This document shows positions 6,545-14,759 of a DNA stretch of 14,777 nt, in pieces. How positions within the stretch are numbered: the first letter of the stretch is position 1; each line of letters starts with the position of its first letter. Made by a program: the position numbers and the translations under genes. Below the pieces are notes generated by a model. That model did no database searches. It saw only the letters and a program-made list of their open reading frames with translations, and was not told where the DNA came from. Source of the DNA: Tannerella sp. (lineage in GTDB: Bacteria; Bacteroidota; Bacteroidia; Bacteroidales; Tannerellaceae); contig JAITNE010000205.1 of assembly GCA_031290635.1 (NCBI GenBank), forward strand, positions 1-14,777, given 5' to 3'.

Positions 6545-7597
6545 ATGAAACAAGGACTAATCAAAACGGGACTAATGTCATTCGGGATGTCGGGAAGAGT
6601 TTTTCACGCTCCTTTTATCTCGGTGCATCCGCAGTTTGAATTGACGGCAATCTCCGAACGCAGTAAAAATCTCTCGGCGACACTCTATCCCGATGCGCGT
6701 ATAGTGCGCAGTATAAGTGAGTTGCTGGCGCAGGACGATATAGAACTCGTGGTTGTCAATACTCCCGATCCGACGCATTATGAATATGCAAAGATGGCTC
6801 TTGAAGCAGGTAAACATGTAATCGTAGAAAAGCCTTTCACGCTAACGACAGCCGAAGGACGCGAACTGATAGAATCGGCACGCTCGCGCGGATTGATGCT
6901 TTGCGTCTATCAAAATCGCCGCTGGGATGCTGATTTTCTCACTGTACGCGAAATTCTTGAAGATGGTCTGCTCGGACGGCTCGTTGAGTACGAAGCGGTT
7001 TATGCACGCTACCGTCGAGAGATTGTGCCGGATACGTGGAAAGAGCAGGAAGGCGGACTGACTTACAATCTTGGCTCACATATTATCGACCAGTGCGTCA
7101 GCCTCTTCGGCTGTCCCGAAGCTGTCTTTGCCGACATTGCGACTATGCGCGACGGCGGTCGGGTGGACGACTATTTCATACTGCATCTGCTGCGCTGTTC
7201 GCTGGCTCCCGACCTTCGTATAACACTGAAAGCCGGTTACTTGATGCGCCGACAAGAGCCGCGTTTTGTGCTTCACGGCACGAATGGCTCGTATGTAAAA
7301 TACGGAGTTGACCCACAGGAAGATATGCTGAAAGCAGGCGCCATACCTCTTGGAGAGAATTGGGGTCTTGAGGCTAAAAGCGAATGGGGAACGCTCGTCA
7401 ACGATACCTTCAATGGCCGCTATCCAAGCGTACAAGGACACTACGCATGGTTCTACGAAGCCGTCTATAAGTGTTTACGTAAGGACACTCCCCACCCTAC
7501 CGACGCCTCTAATGTCCTGCCCGTCATCAGCATCATCGAGGCCGCCAAACTAAGCAGCGAAACAGGACAAGTTATTCACCTCAATCCCCACAAATAA
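6545..7597 (+). CDS. Gfo/Idh/MocA-family NAD(P)-dependent oxidoreductase
   Basis: A 350-residue cytosolic dehydrogenase. The N-terminal Rossmann fold has the nucleotide loop G14-M-S-G17-RVFHAPF, the form seen in the YdgJ/YhhX branch of the family, followed by NTPDPTHYEYA at about residues 75-85. The family motif E95-K96-P97-F98 supplies the catalytic lysine, and G-S-H179-x-x-D182 in the C-terminal domain supplies the active-site His and Asp. Members oxidise or reduce a hydroxyl of sugars, inositols or related compounds with NAD(P); the substrate is not predictable here. The frame is open from 6371, but that part overlaps lptD. ATG 6545, 22 bases after the lptD stop, gives the expected family length and places the Rossmann loop near the N-terminus. 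Its TAA shares one base with the kinase ATG (TAATG), so translation is probably coupled. Confidence 0.9.
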   Translation: MKQGLIKTGLMSFGMSGRVFHAPFISVHPQFELTAISERSKNLSATLYPDARIVRSISELLAQDDIELVVVNTPDPTHYEYAKMALEAGKHVIVEKPFTLTTAEGRELIESARSRGLMLCVYQNRRWDADFLTVREILEDGLLGRLVEYEAVYARYRREIVPDTWKEQEGGLTYNLGSHIIDQCVSLFGCPEAVFADIATMRDGGRVDDYFILHLLRCSLAPDLRITLKAGYLMRRQEPRFVLHGTNGSYVKYGVDPQEDMLKAGAIPLGENWGLEAKSEWGTLVNDTFNGRYPSVQGHYAWFYEAVYKCLRKDTPHPTDASNVLPVISIIEAAKLSSETGQVIHLNPHK

Positions 7598-8466
7598 TGA
7601 AAGAAATATGTTGCGTAGGGCATATAACCCTCGATAAGGTAACGACGCCAAAGAATACGGTTTTTATGCCGGGCGGTACGGCCTTTTACTTTTCACATGC
7701 CGTAAGGCATTTCGACGACCTCGACTACTTGCTCGTAACGGCTGTCGGCGCTCCCGAACGCATTGTTACCGAAGCCCTCGAAGCGCAGGGATTGGATGTG
7801 ATTGTAATCGAAAGCCCTGCATCCGTCTTTTTCGAGAATATCTACGGCGCCGACAGTAACGAGCGCAAGCAGCGCGTGTGGGCTAAAGCCGCCTCTTTCA
7901 GAGCGGAAGATATGCTCTCCGTAGAATCTAAAATTTTTCATCTCGGCGCATTGCTGGCTGACGATTTTTCGCTTGACGTAGTCAGAAATCTTGCCGGTAA
8001 AGGACTTGTCTCTGTTGATTCACAAGGCTATCTGCGTGAAGTGCGCGATACTCGCGTCCATGCTATCGATTGGCAAGACAAACTCGAAGCCCTGCGCTAC
8101 GTTCATTTCCTGAAAGCTAACGAATACGAGATGGAAGTGCTGACCGGCTATAAGGATGCGCGACAAGCCGCTCTGCGACTGCATGAATGGGGTGTGCATG
8201 AGGTCATTCTGACTTTCGGCAGCGAAGGCTCGCTGATATATGACGGCTCGCAGTTTTATGACATTCCCGCTTATCCGCCGAGCGAAACAATCGATGCTAC
8301 CGGCTGTGGCGACACCTATATGGCAGGCTATCTATACCGTCGTGTTAAGGGCGCATCAATAGTTGAGGCTGCTCATTTCGCCGCCGCACTCTCGACCCTC
8401 AAAATACAGCGCTCCGGTCCGGTTGATGCAAGCGTCGCCGACGTACTTGAAATTATCCGACACTAA
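7597..8466 (+). CDS. PfkB-family carbohydrate/nucleoside kinase
   Basis: This 289-residue protein has the ribokinase-like signatures. There is a substrate-side G-H-I-T-L-D13 near the N-terminus and the Gly-Gly region PGGTAFYFSHAVRHF at about 25-39. The C-terminal signature is DATGCGDTYMAGYL (233-246), whose last Asp, D239, is the expected catalytic base and whose Gly residues form the anion hole. It phosphorylates a sugar, inositol or nucleoside-like alcohol with ATP. It is shorter than ribokinase (about 310 aa) and lacks an obvious allosteric insert. The TAATG overlap with the oxidoreductase suggests the two act on one pathway, for example oxidation and phosphorylation of a polyol or sugar; this is inference. 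Its stop overlaps that of the opposing NUDIX gene. Confidence 0.88.
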   Translation: MKEICCVGHITLDKVTTPKNTVFMPGGTAFYFSHAVRHFDDLDYLLVTAVGAPERIVTEALEAQGLDVIVIESPASVFFENIYGADSNERKQRVWAKAASFRAEDMLSVESKIFHLGALLADDFSLDVVRNLAGKGLVSVDSQGYLREVRDTRVHAIDWQDKLEALRYVHFLKANEYEMEVLTGYKDARQAALRLHEWGVHEVILTFGSEGSLIYDGSQFYDIPAYPPSETIDATGCGDTYMAGYLYRRVKGASIVEAAHFAAALSTLKIQRSGPVDASVADVLEIIRH

Positions 8467-9092
8467 TCGCAATACACCTTCGAAGCAGGATCTCGGCGCA
8501 AGCGGTCGAGCAGGGCTATTTGTTCGGGCAAGATACGGTCTGACGACAGTGGCGGCAGATTATCGAGCGCAAAAAAACCTCTGTCGAGAATATCGAAAGT
8601 GAGCGCGTCGTTACCGCCCGTTATCTCGCAAAGAAAACACATCTTGTAGATATAGAAAGGGCTGGCGGGATGATTGTAACAACGCTTGTCAAGCACGGCA
8701 AGCAACCTTACCACCCGAACATCAAAGCCCGTTTCTTCCTTAGCTTCTTTGACTGCAATCTCGGTTGGCGTGAAACCTACATCCGACCATCCTCCGGGCA
8801 ATGACCATCGACCGTCGGCTTTCTCTCTGACAAGCAATATTTCGTCCTTACTATTGAAAATAACCGCACGGATGTCAACTTTCGGAGTAACATACTCTCT
8901 TACAGGATTATATTGCGCTTTTATTTCATCCTCTTTCAAGCCGGAGACAATAGACGTTATGCGTTCGCTGAGTTCTATCAGTTCCTTACTGCGTTCGATT
9001 TCGTAATCGTTGTGTGAATACACAAGTGCGGTCTCACACATAGCGCGAATACGCTGCGCAATGGTTATCAGTTCGTTACTTTTATTTTGCAT
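8463..9092 (-). CDS. NUDIX hydrolase with N-terminal helical domain
   Basis: A 209-residue cytosolic protein. Residues 1-65 are charged and helical, matching the small N-terminal domain found in a NUDIX branch that includes ADP-ribose pyrophosphatase-like enzymes. The NUDIX fold follows. The NUDIX box spans G101-F123: metal-binding E116, E119 and E120 are present, K115 replaces the usual Arg, and the Glu that ends G-x5-E is Phe (F107). I recall similar DVG-[hydrophobic] boxes in this branch, so the change is probably subfamily-typical rather than inactivating. It likely hydrolyses a nucleoside diphosphate linked to another moiety. It is the last gene of the leftward operon, starting 6 bases after the isomerase stop. 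Its own stop overlaps that of the pfkB-type gene on the other strand (CTAA at 8463-8466). Confidence 0.88.
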   Translation of the reverse strand: MQNKSNELITIAQRIRAMCETALVYSHNDYEIERSKELIELSERITSIVSGLKEDEIKAQYNPVREYVTPKVDIRAVIFNSKDEILLVREKADGRWSLPGGWSDVGFTPTEIAVKEAKEETGFDVRVVRLLAVLDKRCYNHPASPFYIYKMCFLCEITGGNDALTFDILDRGFFALDNLPPLSSDRILPEQIALLDRLRRDPASKVYCD

Positions 9093-9098
9093 TCTTAT

Positions 9099-10073
9099 TT
9101 ACGAGATATATGTTTCCAACAGTTTACAGTGTGGCGCAGGTGAGAGGACGACGCCTGTTGTAGCTGCGGGGACAAGTATGGTTTGACCCTGACAGACGTT
9201 GACCTCACAGTCGGCATCGTCGCGTAGAACGGCGTCGCCTGACATGCAGATATAAATCACAAACGAATCCAAAGACGAAAAGTCGCGCCGAACAGCTTGA
9301 TGCAAGTCTAATAAATTGGTGGTAAAATATTTGCAGGCTACTAATTCTACCGGCGTATCGGCGTGCGGTGAATACTGTGTCCGGTAATCCGGATAGAGTG
9401 TATAGTCGATAGCGTCTTTGGCCATCTTGGTATGCAGTTCGCGACCGTGTCCCTGAGCGTCTTTGCGATTATAATCGTATATTCGGTATGTGATGTTGCT
9501 TGTCTGTTGAATCTCAGCAATAAAACAGCCCGAACCGATAGCGTGTACGCGACCGGCGGGGAGAAAAAAGACGTCGCCTGCATGAACTTTGTATCGCTGC
9601 AAAACGTCCGTGATTGTATTGTCGGCTACGCGCCGCACGTATTCGCTTGCATCAATCTGCTGCGAGAAACCGCTATACAAAACTGCATCCTGCGAAGCTT
9701 TAATGACATACCACATCTCGGTCTTGCCGAATGAATCGTGGCGTTGCCGAGCAAGCTCATCGTTCGGATGCACTTGGATCGAAAGATTATCTCGCGCATC
9801 AATAAATTTTATCAGCAGCGGAAAGGTCGAGCCAAACTGACGCATTACCTTTGCACCGAGCAACTGAGCGCCATATTCGCAGATCAAGTAGTCGATACTT
9901 TCACCTTTCAATATGCCGTCAGCTACGACAGAAATGTTATTATCGACATGCGACAATTCCCAACTCTCACCGATTTTGCGCTCGTCGGCAGTGTATCCTT
10001 TATAAGGGAGTATATCACCCCCGCCCCAAATTATTTCCTTAAAAATGGGGGCAAATGTAAGTGGATAAAGCAT
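9099..10073 (-). CDS. manA: Type I mannose-6-phosphate isomerase
   Basis: This enzyme interconverts mannose-6-phosphate and fructose-6-phosphate, feeding GDP-mannose synthesis or glycolysis. The 324-residue protein shows the cupin zinc site of type I isomerases: Q100 and H102 in IQVHPND, E119 in GKTEMW and H177 in GRVHAIG. R197 in TYRIYDY fits the conserved catalytic arginine. The length matches the short bacterial form found in Bacteroidota and Firmicutes. The frame extends to an ATG at 10112, but that would overlap the branching enzyme gene and add a hydrophobic stretch foreign to the family. The ATG at 10073 starts with LYPLTFAPIFKEIIWGG, the usual family N-terminus, and lies 20 bases after the upstream stop. 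It is the middle gene of a three-gene leftward operon. Confidence 0.92.
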   Translation of the reverse strand: MLYPLTFAPIFKEIIWGGGDILPYKGYTADERKIGESWELSHVDNNISVVADGILKGESIDYLICEYGAQLLGAKVMRQFGSTFPLLIKFIDARDNLSIQVHPNDELARQRHDSFGKTEMWYVIKASQDAVLYSGFSQQIDASEYVRRVADNTITDVLQRYKVHAGDVFFLPAGRVHAIGSGCFIAEIQQTSNITYRIYDYNRKDAQGHGRELHTKMAKDAIDYTLYPDYRTQYSPHADTPVELVACKYFTTNLLDLHQAVRRDFSSLDSFVIYICMSGDAVLRDDADCEVNVCQGQTILVPAATTGVVLSPAPHCKLLETYIS

Positions 10074-10093
10074 GATTGTTTTGGGTTTAATTA

Positions 10094-12145
10094 TTAATAA
10101 ATAAAGGAACATTGATGTTCATCGTTTTTTTGATTCAATTGCAGTACGAGCGCCGAACGTGCGGGGATGTAGAGCTTGAGCCAGCCTTTTTGTTCGCTCG
10201 CATAGAGCATGTCGGGCTGAGTGAAATGCTCTACCGCATCGTCGTTGAAACCATTGCCGCCAAAGCGCTTGTCATCCGTATTCAACACTACTTTATATTT
10301 GCCGAGCGGAACTAAAAATCCGTAGTCGGTAAACGAGCGTGTAGGATTGAAGTTGAACACGAAAAGAAGATTTTCACGCATGTAGGCAAGTATCTGGTCG
10401 CCGTCGTTGTCCCACACTTTTTGCAGTAGCGTCGCTTGAAAATTCTTGATACTTAGGATAAGTCGGATCATCTCGTTGTCAAACCTTTCGAGCGCGTAAT
10501 ACTTGAGATCCCGATTGTCGGCGAGATGCCATTGTCGGCGCGCGTACTTGTACGACCATCCATTGCCTTCGCGCGGAAAATCTATCCACTCGGGATGCCC
10601 GAACTCATTACCCATGAAGTTGAGATATCCGCCGTTGATAGTTGTTGACGTAATGAGGCGAATCATTTTGTGAAGCGCCATACCGCGCTCGACCGTTGCA
10701 TTGCGGTCGTCGGCCTGCATGTGCCAGTACATTTCGGCGTCAATAAGCCAGAATATTATGGTTTTATCGCCGACCAGAGCCTGGTCATGGCTTTCGGCAT
10801 AACTGACTGTTTTCTCGTCGCTGCGCCGGTTGGTTTCCTCTCTCCAGATCGACGAAGGCAGCCAGTCTTCATCCTTCTTTTCTTTCATTGTCTTTATCCA
10901 GAAATCGGGGATGTTCATTGCCATGCGATAGTCGAATCCGTAGCCGCCGTCTTCGATTTTGGCGGCAAGTCCGGGCATGCCGCTTACTTCTTCGGCGATA
11001 GTTATGGCATGAGGATTTACTTCGTGTATCAACTTGTTTGCAAGCGTGATGTAGGCTATAGCATCGCCGTCCTGACAACCGTTGTAGTAGTTATCATAGT
11101 TACTGAAACTTTCACCCAAACCATGACTGTAATACAGCATCGAAGTAACGCCGTCGAAGCGAAAACCGTCGAAGTGAAACTCTTCGAGCCAGTATTTGCA
11201 GTTCGACAACAGGAAGTGTACCACTTCGTTTTTGCCGTAATCGAAGCAGAGCGAGTCCCATGCAGGATGTTCACGTCTGTCGGCCGCAGAGTGGAAGTAT
11301 TGATAGTTTGTTCCATCGAATCGCCCTAAACCTTCCAGCTCGTTTTTGACGGCGTGACTATGCACTATGTCCATTATCACGGCAATGCCGAGCGAGTGGG
11401 CGTCGTCAATGAGATGCTTGAGTTCATCCGGTGTACCGAATCGCGACGAGGGCGCAAAGAAGCTGCTCACATGGTAACCGAATGAACCATAATACGGATG
11501 TTCCTGGATTGCCATAATCTGGATTGCGTTGTACCCGTCGTTCGCAATTCGCGGCAAGATATTTGCGCGAAACTCTTCGTAAGTTCCGATTTTTTCATCC
11601 TGCGAAGCCATACCTATATGACATTCATAAATCAGTAGCGGAGATGTAGTCGGGATGAAGGTTTCATTCTCAAACTTGTATGATTTTACAGGATTCCACA
11701 CTTGTGCCGAAAAGATTTTGGTATGCGCATCTTGCACGACACGCCGCGACCATGCTGGGATTCTCTCGCCCGCACCGCCTTGCCATTCAACGAGAAGCTT
11801 GTACATGTCTTCGTGGTTGACTGCATCATGCGGCAAATGCAATTCCCAATTGCCGTTACCGATTGGTTGCAACCTGTACGCCTCGTTTTTAGTCCAGTGA
11901 TTGAATGTTCCTGTGAGATAAATAGCAGTAGCATTAGGCGCCCACTCATGTACGACCCATCCGTTTTGCGTCAGGTGCAAACCGAAGTAAAGATATCCCG
12001 AAGCGAAATCCGACAATGATTGCATGCCGTGTTGAGTGAGGGTATTTTCTCTTTCCACGACATAACTGAAACGTCCTTCTATAGCATCTTTGTAGGGTTC
12101 TAACCAGGGATCGCTTCTAAATAACCCAAGAGTTTCTGCGCTCAT
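10094..12145 (-). CDS. glgB: 1,4-alpha-glucan branching enzyme, eukaryotic-like GH13 type
   Basis: A 683-residue enzyme that makes alpha-1,6 branches in glycogen by transferring alpha-1,4-glucan segments. A CBM48 domain (about 60-145, HEWAPNATAIYLTGTFNHW) precedes the GH13 barrel. The barrel has region I DIVHSH (259-264), region II GFRFDGVTS with nucleophile D331 and R329, region III AEEVSGMP with acid/base E385, and region IV ESHDQ with D454. A C-terminal all-beta domain follows. The sequence style (YECHIGMA, GYHVSSFFA, AEEVSGMPG) is that of the GH13_8 group holding eukaryotic branching enzymes and many from Bacteroidota, rather than the E. coli-like GH13_9 group. No glycogen synthase, phosphorylase or debranching gene is in the window. 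It leads the leftward operon with manA and the NUDIX gene, and a promoter candidate lies at 12190-12220. Confidence 0.95.
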   Translation of the reverse strand: MSAETLGLFRSDPWLEPYKDAIEGRFSYVVERENTLTQHGMQSLSDFASGYLYFGLHLTQNGWVVHEWAPNATAIYLTGTFNHWTKNEAYRLQPIGNGNWELHLPHDAVNHEDMYKLLVEWQGGAGERIPAWSRRVVQDAHTKIFSAQVWNPVKSYKFENETFIPTTSPLLIYECHIGMASQDEKIGTYEEFRANILPRIANDGYNAIQIMAIQEHPYYGSFGYHVSSFFAPSSRFGTPDELKHLIDDAHSLGIAVIMDIVHSHAVKNELEGLGRFDGTNYQYFHSAADRREHPAWDSLCFDYGKNEVVHFLLSNCKYWLEEFHFDGFRFDGVTSMLYYSHGLGESFSNYDNYYNGCQDGDAIAYITLANKLIHEVNPHAITIAEEVSGMPGLAAKIEDGGYGFDYRMAMNIPDFWIKTMKEKKDEDWLPSSIWREETNRRSDEKTVSYAESHDQALVGDKTIIFWLIDAEMYWHMQADDRNATVERGMALHKMIRLITSTTINGGYLNFMGNEFGHPEWIDFPREGNGWSYKYARRQWHLADNRDLKYYALERFDNEMIRLILSIKNFQATLLQKVWDNDGDQILAYMRENLLFVFNFNPTRSFTDYGFLVPLGKYKVVLNTDDKRFGGNGFNDDAVEHFTQPDMLYASEQKGWLKLYIPARSALVLQLNQKNDEHQCSFIY

Positions 12146-12189
12146 ATTGTTTTCTGTTTTATATTAGTAATACGTTCGTATTCAGACAT

Positions 12190-12220
12190 CAAAAATAGTT
12201 GGTTAATTTGATATAACAAT
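12190..12220 (-). promoter_or_regulatory. Candidate promoter for the glgB operon
   Basis: Read on the minus strand, ATTG (12220-12217) is followed after 19 bases by TATTTTTG (12197-12190), a full TAnnTTTG match with a one-mismatch -33 box. The transcript would start near 12183, about 40 bases before the branching enzyme ATG. Another TATTTTTG lies at 12250-12243 but lacks a -33 partner. Confidence 0.5.
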
Positions 12221-12275
12221 CATTTTATAGTCTATTTCTTTGCAAAAATACAAAAAAGTTTTCAACATGTATCTG

Positions 12276-12301
12276 TTTGTCCGATTTTTTCCTTACCTTT
12301 G
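12276..12301 (+). promoter_or_regulatory. Candidate promoter for the CPA2 antiporter gene
   Basis: TACCTTTG at 12294-12301 is a full match to the Bacteroidetes -7 element and is identical to the one at 2916. The nearest TTTG is at 12276-12279, only 14 bases away instead of about 19-21, so the -33 contact may be imperfect. The start near 12308 would give a leader of about 38 bases. AAGGA at 12331-12335, ten bases before the ATG, is a rare Shine-Dalgarno-like site in this window. Confidence 0.55.
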
Positions 12302-12345
12302 CAATCAGAATACAGCGAGATAACTAACTAAAGGATAGTATAATA

Positions 12346-14640
12346 ATGAAGATAAGATATAAAAAATTGATGTTCTATATGTTGATGATTCTGTTCTTCG
12401 GTTCTTTCATGTTCTTCCTAGTGCAGAAAGGATCGTTGCAACATACATCATATCAGCCGTTAACGTCGCTCACCGAAACTAACGGGATAAGTCAGAGCTT
12501 TCAGATATTCGGTTCAATTACGATGGAGCATATCCGCTCTACGATAGGCATTCTTTTGTTGCAGATCATAGTGATACTCGCAATTTGTCGCTGCATCGGC
12601 GTAATTTTCAAGAAGATAGGACAACCGACTGTTATCGGCGAAATAATGGCGGGCATAATCCTGGGTCCATCGGTCTTGGGATACTTTTTCCCGTCGGCGT
12701 ACGACTTCATGTTCCCCGTCGAGTCGCTGTCCACGATAGGAATCATCAGTCAGTTCGGACTTATTCTTTTCATGTACACCGTAGGTATGGACTTGGACTT
12801 CGGTGTTGTACGCAAGCGATTGGAGGATACAATTATCATAAGTCATACTAGTACGATTGCGCCGTTCGTGCTCGGCATGTTGGTTGCATATTTTATTTAC
12901 GACGGCTATGCCTACGAGAACACGCCTTTCGTTACTTTCGCATTATTCATCGGCATATCGCTGAGTGTTACCGCCTTTCCCGTGCTCGCGAGGATCATTC
13001 AGGAGCGCGGACTGACCCGTACTCATCTCGGATCGATATCCCTGGCCAGCGCTGCTAACGGCGACATCACATCCTGGTGTATTCTGGCTGCCGTCGTCGC
13101 TTTCGCACACGCGGGAAGCATTGTCAGCACAGTTTACACAGTACTTTTTTCAATCATATATATATGTATAATGTGGTTTGTGGTACGTCCGATTTTGCGC
13201 ATCATAGGAGATTTGTATCACAACAAGGAAGTGGTTGACAAACCGCTTGTGGCGCTGATGTTTTTCCTGCTTATAGTTTCGTCCTATCTTACGGAAATCC
13301 TCGGACTGCATGCTTTGTTCGGCGCTTTTATAGCAGGAATCATCATGCCCGACAACCTGAAATTTCGCAACATCATGAACGAGAAGGTTGAGGACGTGTC
13401 GCTCGCGCTTTTTCTGCCGCTCTTCTTTGTTTACACGGGTCTGCGCACGGAAATAGGTCTAATACAAGGTTGGAGCATGTGGCTGTTGTGCGGAGTTTTC
13501 GTAGCTGTGGCTGTGATCGGCAAGTTCGGAGGAACTTTGATAGCCGCACGCATCTCGCGCGAGTCCTGGAAAGACAGCTTGAACATGGGTGCGCTGATGA
13601 ACACGCGCGGGCTGATGGAATTGGTAGTACTTACGATAGGTTTGGAGATGCGGATTATTCCGGCGACACTGTATGTGATGCTGGTCTTGATGACGCTTGT
13701 AACGACGTTCATGACTACGCCTTTGATGGCGCTTATAAACGTGTGTTTCAGGGCGTCCGAACATGTTAAGCGGCAAGTTATTGAGCGATTGAAGACGGAT
13801 ACGTTCAAGGTACTGCTTTCGTTCGGTCGCGCGAGCAGCGGACAGGTCATGCTTGACCTTGCGCATCAAATGTTTTCTCACAGCGACAAGCGGCTCGAGC
13901 TTACCGCGCTGCATCTTACCGTAGGTTCGGACGTAAACCCGCTTCATACTCAGGACTTTGAGAGCGTCAGCTTTAAACCCATCCTCTTTGAAGCCGACAA
14001 GCTCAACATGCTGATTCAAACCAAGTACGATGTCTGCAGCAATGCCGAGCATCACATCTGTTCGATAGTCAATAACGAGGGCTACAACTTCCTGCTCGTC
14101 GGTTCGGGGGTTGCCATGAGCGACATTGCTACGGACGTCAACGCGATGAATACCTGGCAGAGGATAGTGCATGTGTTGAGCGGCAAAAACACGCAAAAGT
14201 TTATATTCTACCCCGGTTCGCTGCTGAAGGACAAGACCAAAGAGTTCGTGAGCCGCAGCGCCTGTTCGATGGGAGTGTTTGTAAATCGCGGGTTTATACG
14301 TGCCGAGAGGATATTAATGGTATGCAATTCGGCGTCCGACCTTGTTTTGCTTTCGTACGTGAGTAACTTGCAGAGGGCGACGCATGGTTTTGTACAGATA
14401 CTCGACCGCGTCAGTCCGACGGCCGATGATAGCGAGACGGTCGCCGCCGCTATTGCAAACTACATCAAGAACGCCGTCGAAACTGCTCTTCCGTTTGAAA
14501 AAAATCTCACCCCCAACCTGCTGAAGAATGCCGATCTGATGATTGTAAGTTATGATACATGGTTGATCCTTACTAAGGAATGCAACGACAGCCTCCAGGA
14601 TATGCCGTCAACACTAATCATCAATCATATTGAGCAGTGA
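12346..14640 (+). CDS. CPA2-family cation/proton antiporter with C-terminal cytosolic domain
   Basis: A 764-residue inner membrane protein exchanging a monovalent cation (Na+ or K+) for protons. After an extra N-terminal membrane segment (about 8-27) and a polar stretch, the membrane domain runs from about 60 to 470. It has the CPA2/CHX signatures GQPTVIGEIMAGIILGPSVLG and GISLSVTAFPVLARIIQERGL. The core ion-site motif reads A-A-N238-G239-D240-I-T-S-W, so the conserved Asp is present but the residue before it is Gly rather than Asn or Asp. Residues about 480-764 form a soluble domain with alternating beta/alpha character (KVLLSFGR, FLLVGSGV, LIINHIEQ). It resembles the USP-like tails of CHX transporters; no TrkA-N nucleotide motif (GxGxxG) is visible. 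It is divergent from glgB with its own promoter. The antiporter class is firm, ion choice is open. Confidence 0.9.
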   Translation: MKIRYKKLMFYMLMILFFGSFMFFLVQKGSLQHTSYQPLTSLTETNGISQSFQIFGSITMEHIRSTIGILLLQIIVILAICRCIGVIFKKIGQPTVIGEIMAGIILGPSVLGYFFPSAYDFMFPVESLSTIGIISQFGLILFMYTVGMDLDFGVVRKRLEDTIIISHTSTIAPFVLGMLVAYFIYDGYAYENTPFVTFALFIGISLSVTAFPVLARIIQERGLTRTHLGSISLASAANGDITSWCILAAVVAFAHAGSIVSTVYTVLFSIIYICIMWFVVRPILRIIGDLYHNKEVVDKPLVALMFFLLIVSSYLTEILGLHALFGAFIAGIIMPDNLKFRNIMNEKVEDVSLALFLPLFFVYTGLRTEIGLIQGWSMWLLCGVFVAVAVIGKFGGTLIAARISRESWKDSLNMGALMNTRGLMELVVLTIGLEMRIIPATLYVMLVLMTLVTTFMTTPLMALINVCFRASEHVKRQVIERLKTDTFKVLLSFGRASSGQVMLDLAHQMFSHSDKRLELTALHLTVGSDVNPLHTQDFESVSFKPILFEADKLNMLIQTKYDVCSNAEHHICSIVNNEGYNFLLVGSGVAMSDIATDVNAMNTWQRIVHVLSGKNTQKFIFYPGSLLKDKTKEFVSRSACSMGVFVNRGFIRAERILMVCNSASDLVLLSYVSNLQRATHGFVQILDRVSPTADDSETVAAAIANYIKNAVETALPFEKNLTPNLLKNADLMIVSYDTWLILTKECNDSLQDMPSTLIINHIEQ

Positions 14641-14646
14641 ATAGTG

Positions 14647-14759
14647 AATGTTTCTCCACGAATTTCACGAATTACACGAAGTAACAGCAATGTTCCTCCA
14701 CAAATTTCACTAATTACACGAAGCAACAGCAATGTTCCTCCACGAATTTCACTAATTAT
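14647..14759. repeat. 42-bp tandem repeat with nested 9-bp units
   Basis: Unit starts at 14647, 14689 and 14731 are exactly 42 bases apart; the third copy fades after about 29 bases. Copies differ by a few substitutions and no indels. Inside copy 1 three 9-base units follow each other: CACGAATTT, CACGAATTA, CACGAAGTA (14657-14683), so the repeat is itself built from shorter duplications. It begins six bases after the antiporter stop. No open frame, terminator or spacer pattern is seen in it. Confidence 0.9.

Noticed and set aside
10074..10112. Upstream start for mannose-6-phosphate isomerase at 10112
   Set aside because: It would overlap the branching enzyme gene and add 13 residues not seen at the family N-terminus.
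10670..11329. 219-residue open frame on the plus strand
   Set aside because: It lies wholly antisense to the branching enzyme gene, whose catalytic motifs are intact, and shows no recognisable domain or start context.
13459..14196. 245-residue open frame on the minus strand
   Set aside because: It is antisense to the antiporter gene, rich in His/Arg/Gln as expected from a shadow frame, and has no promoter.
14647..14759. CRISPR array
   Set aside because: The repeats abut one another with a 42-base period and no unique spacers, and no cas gene is present.
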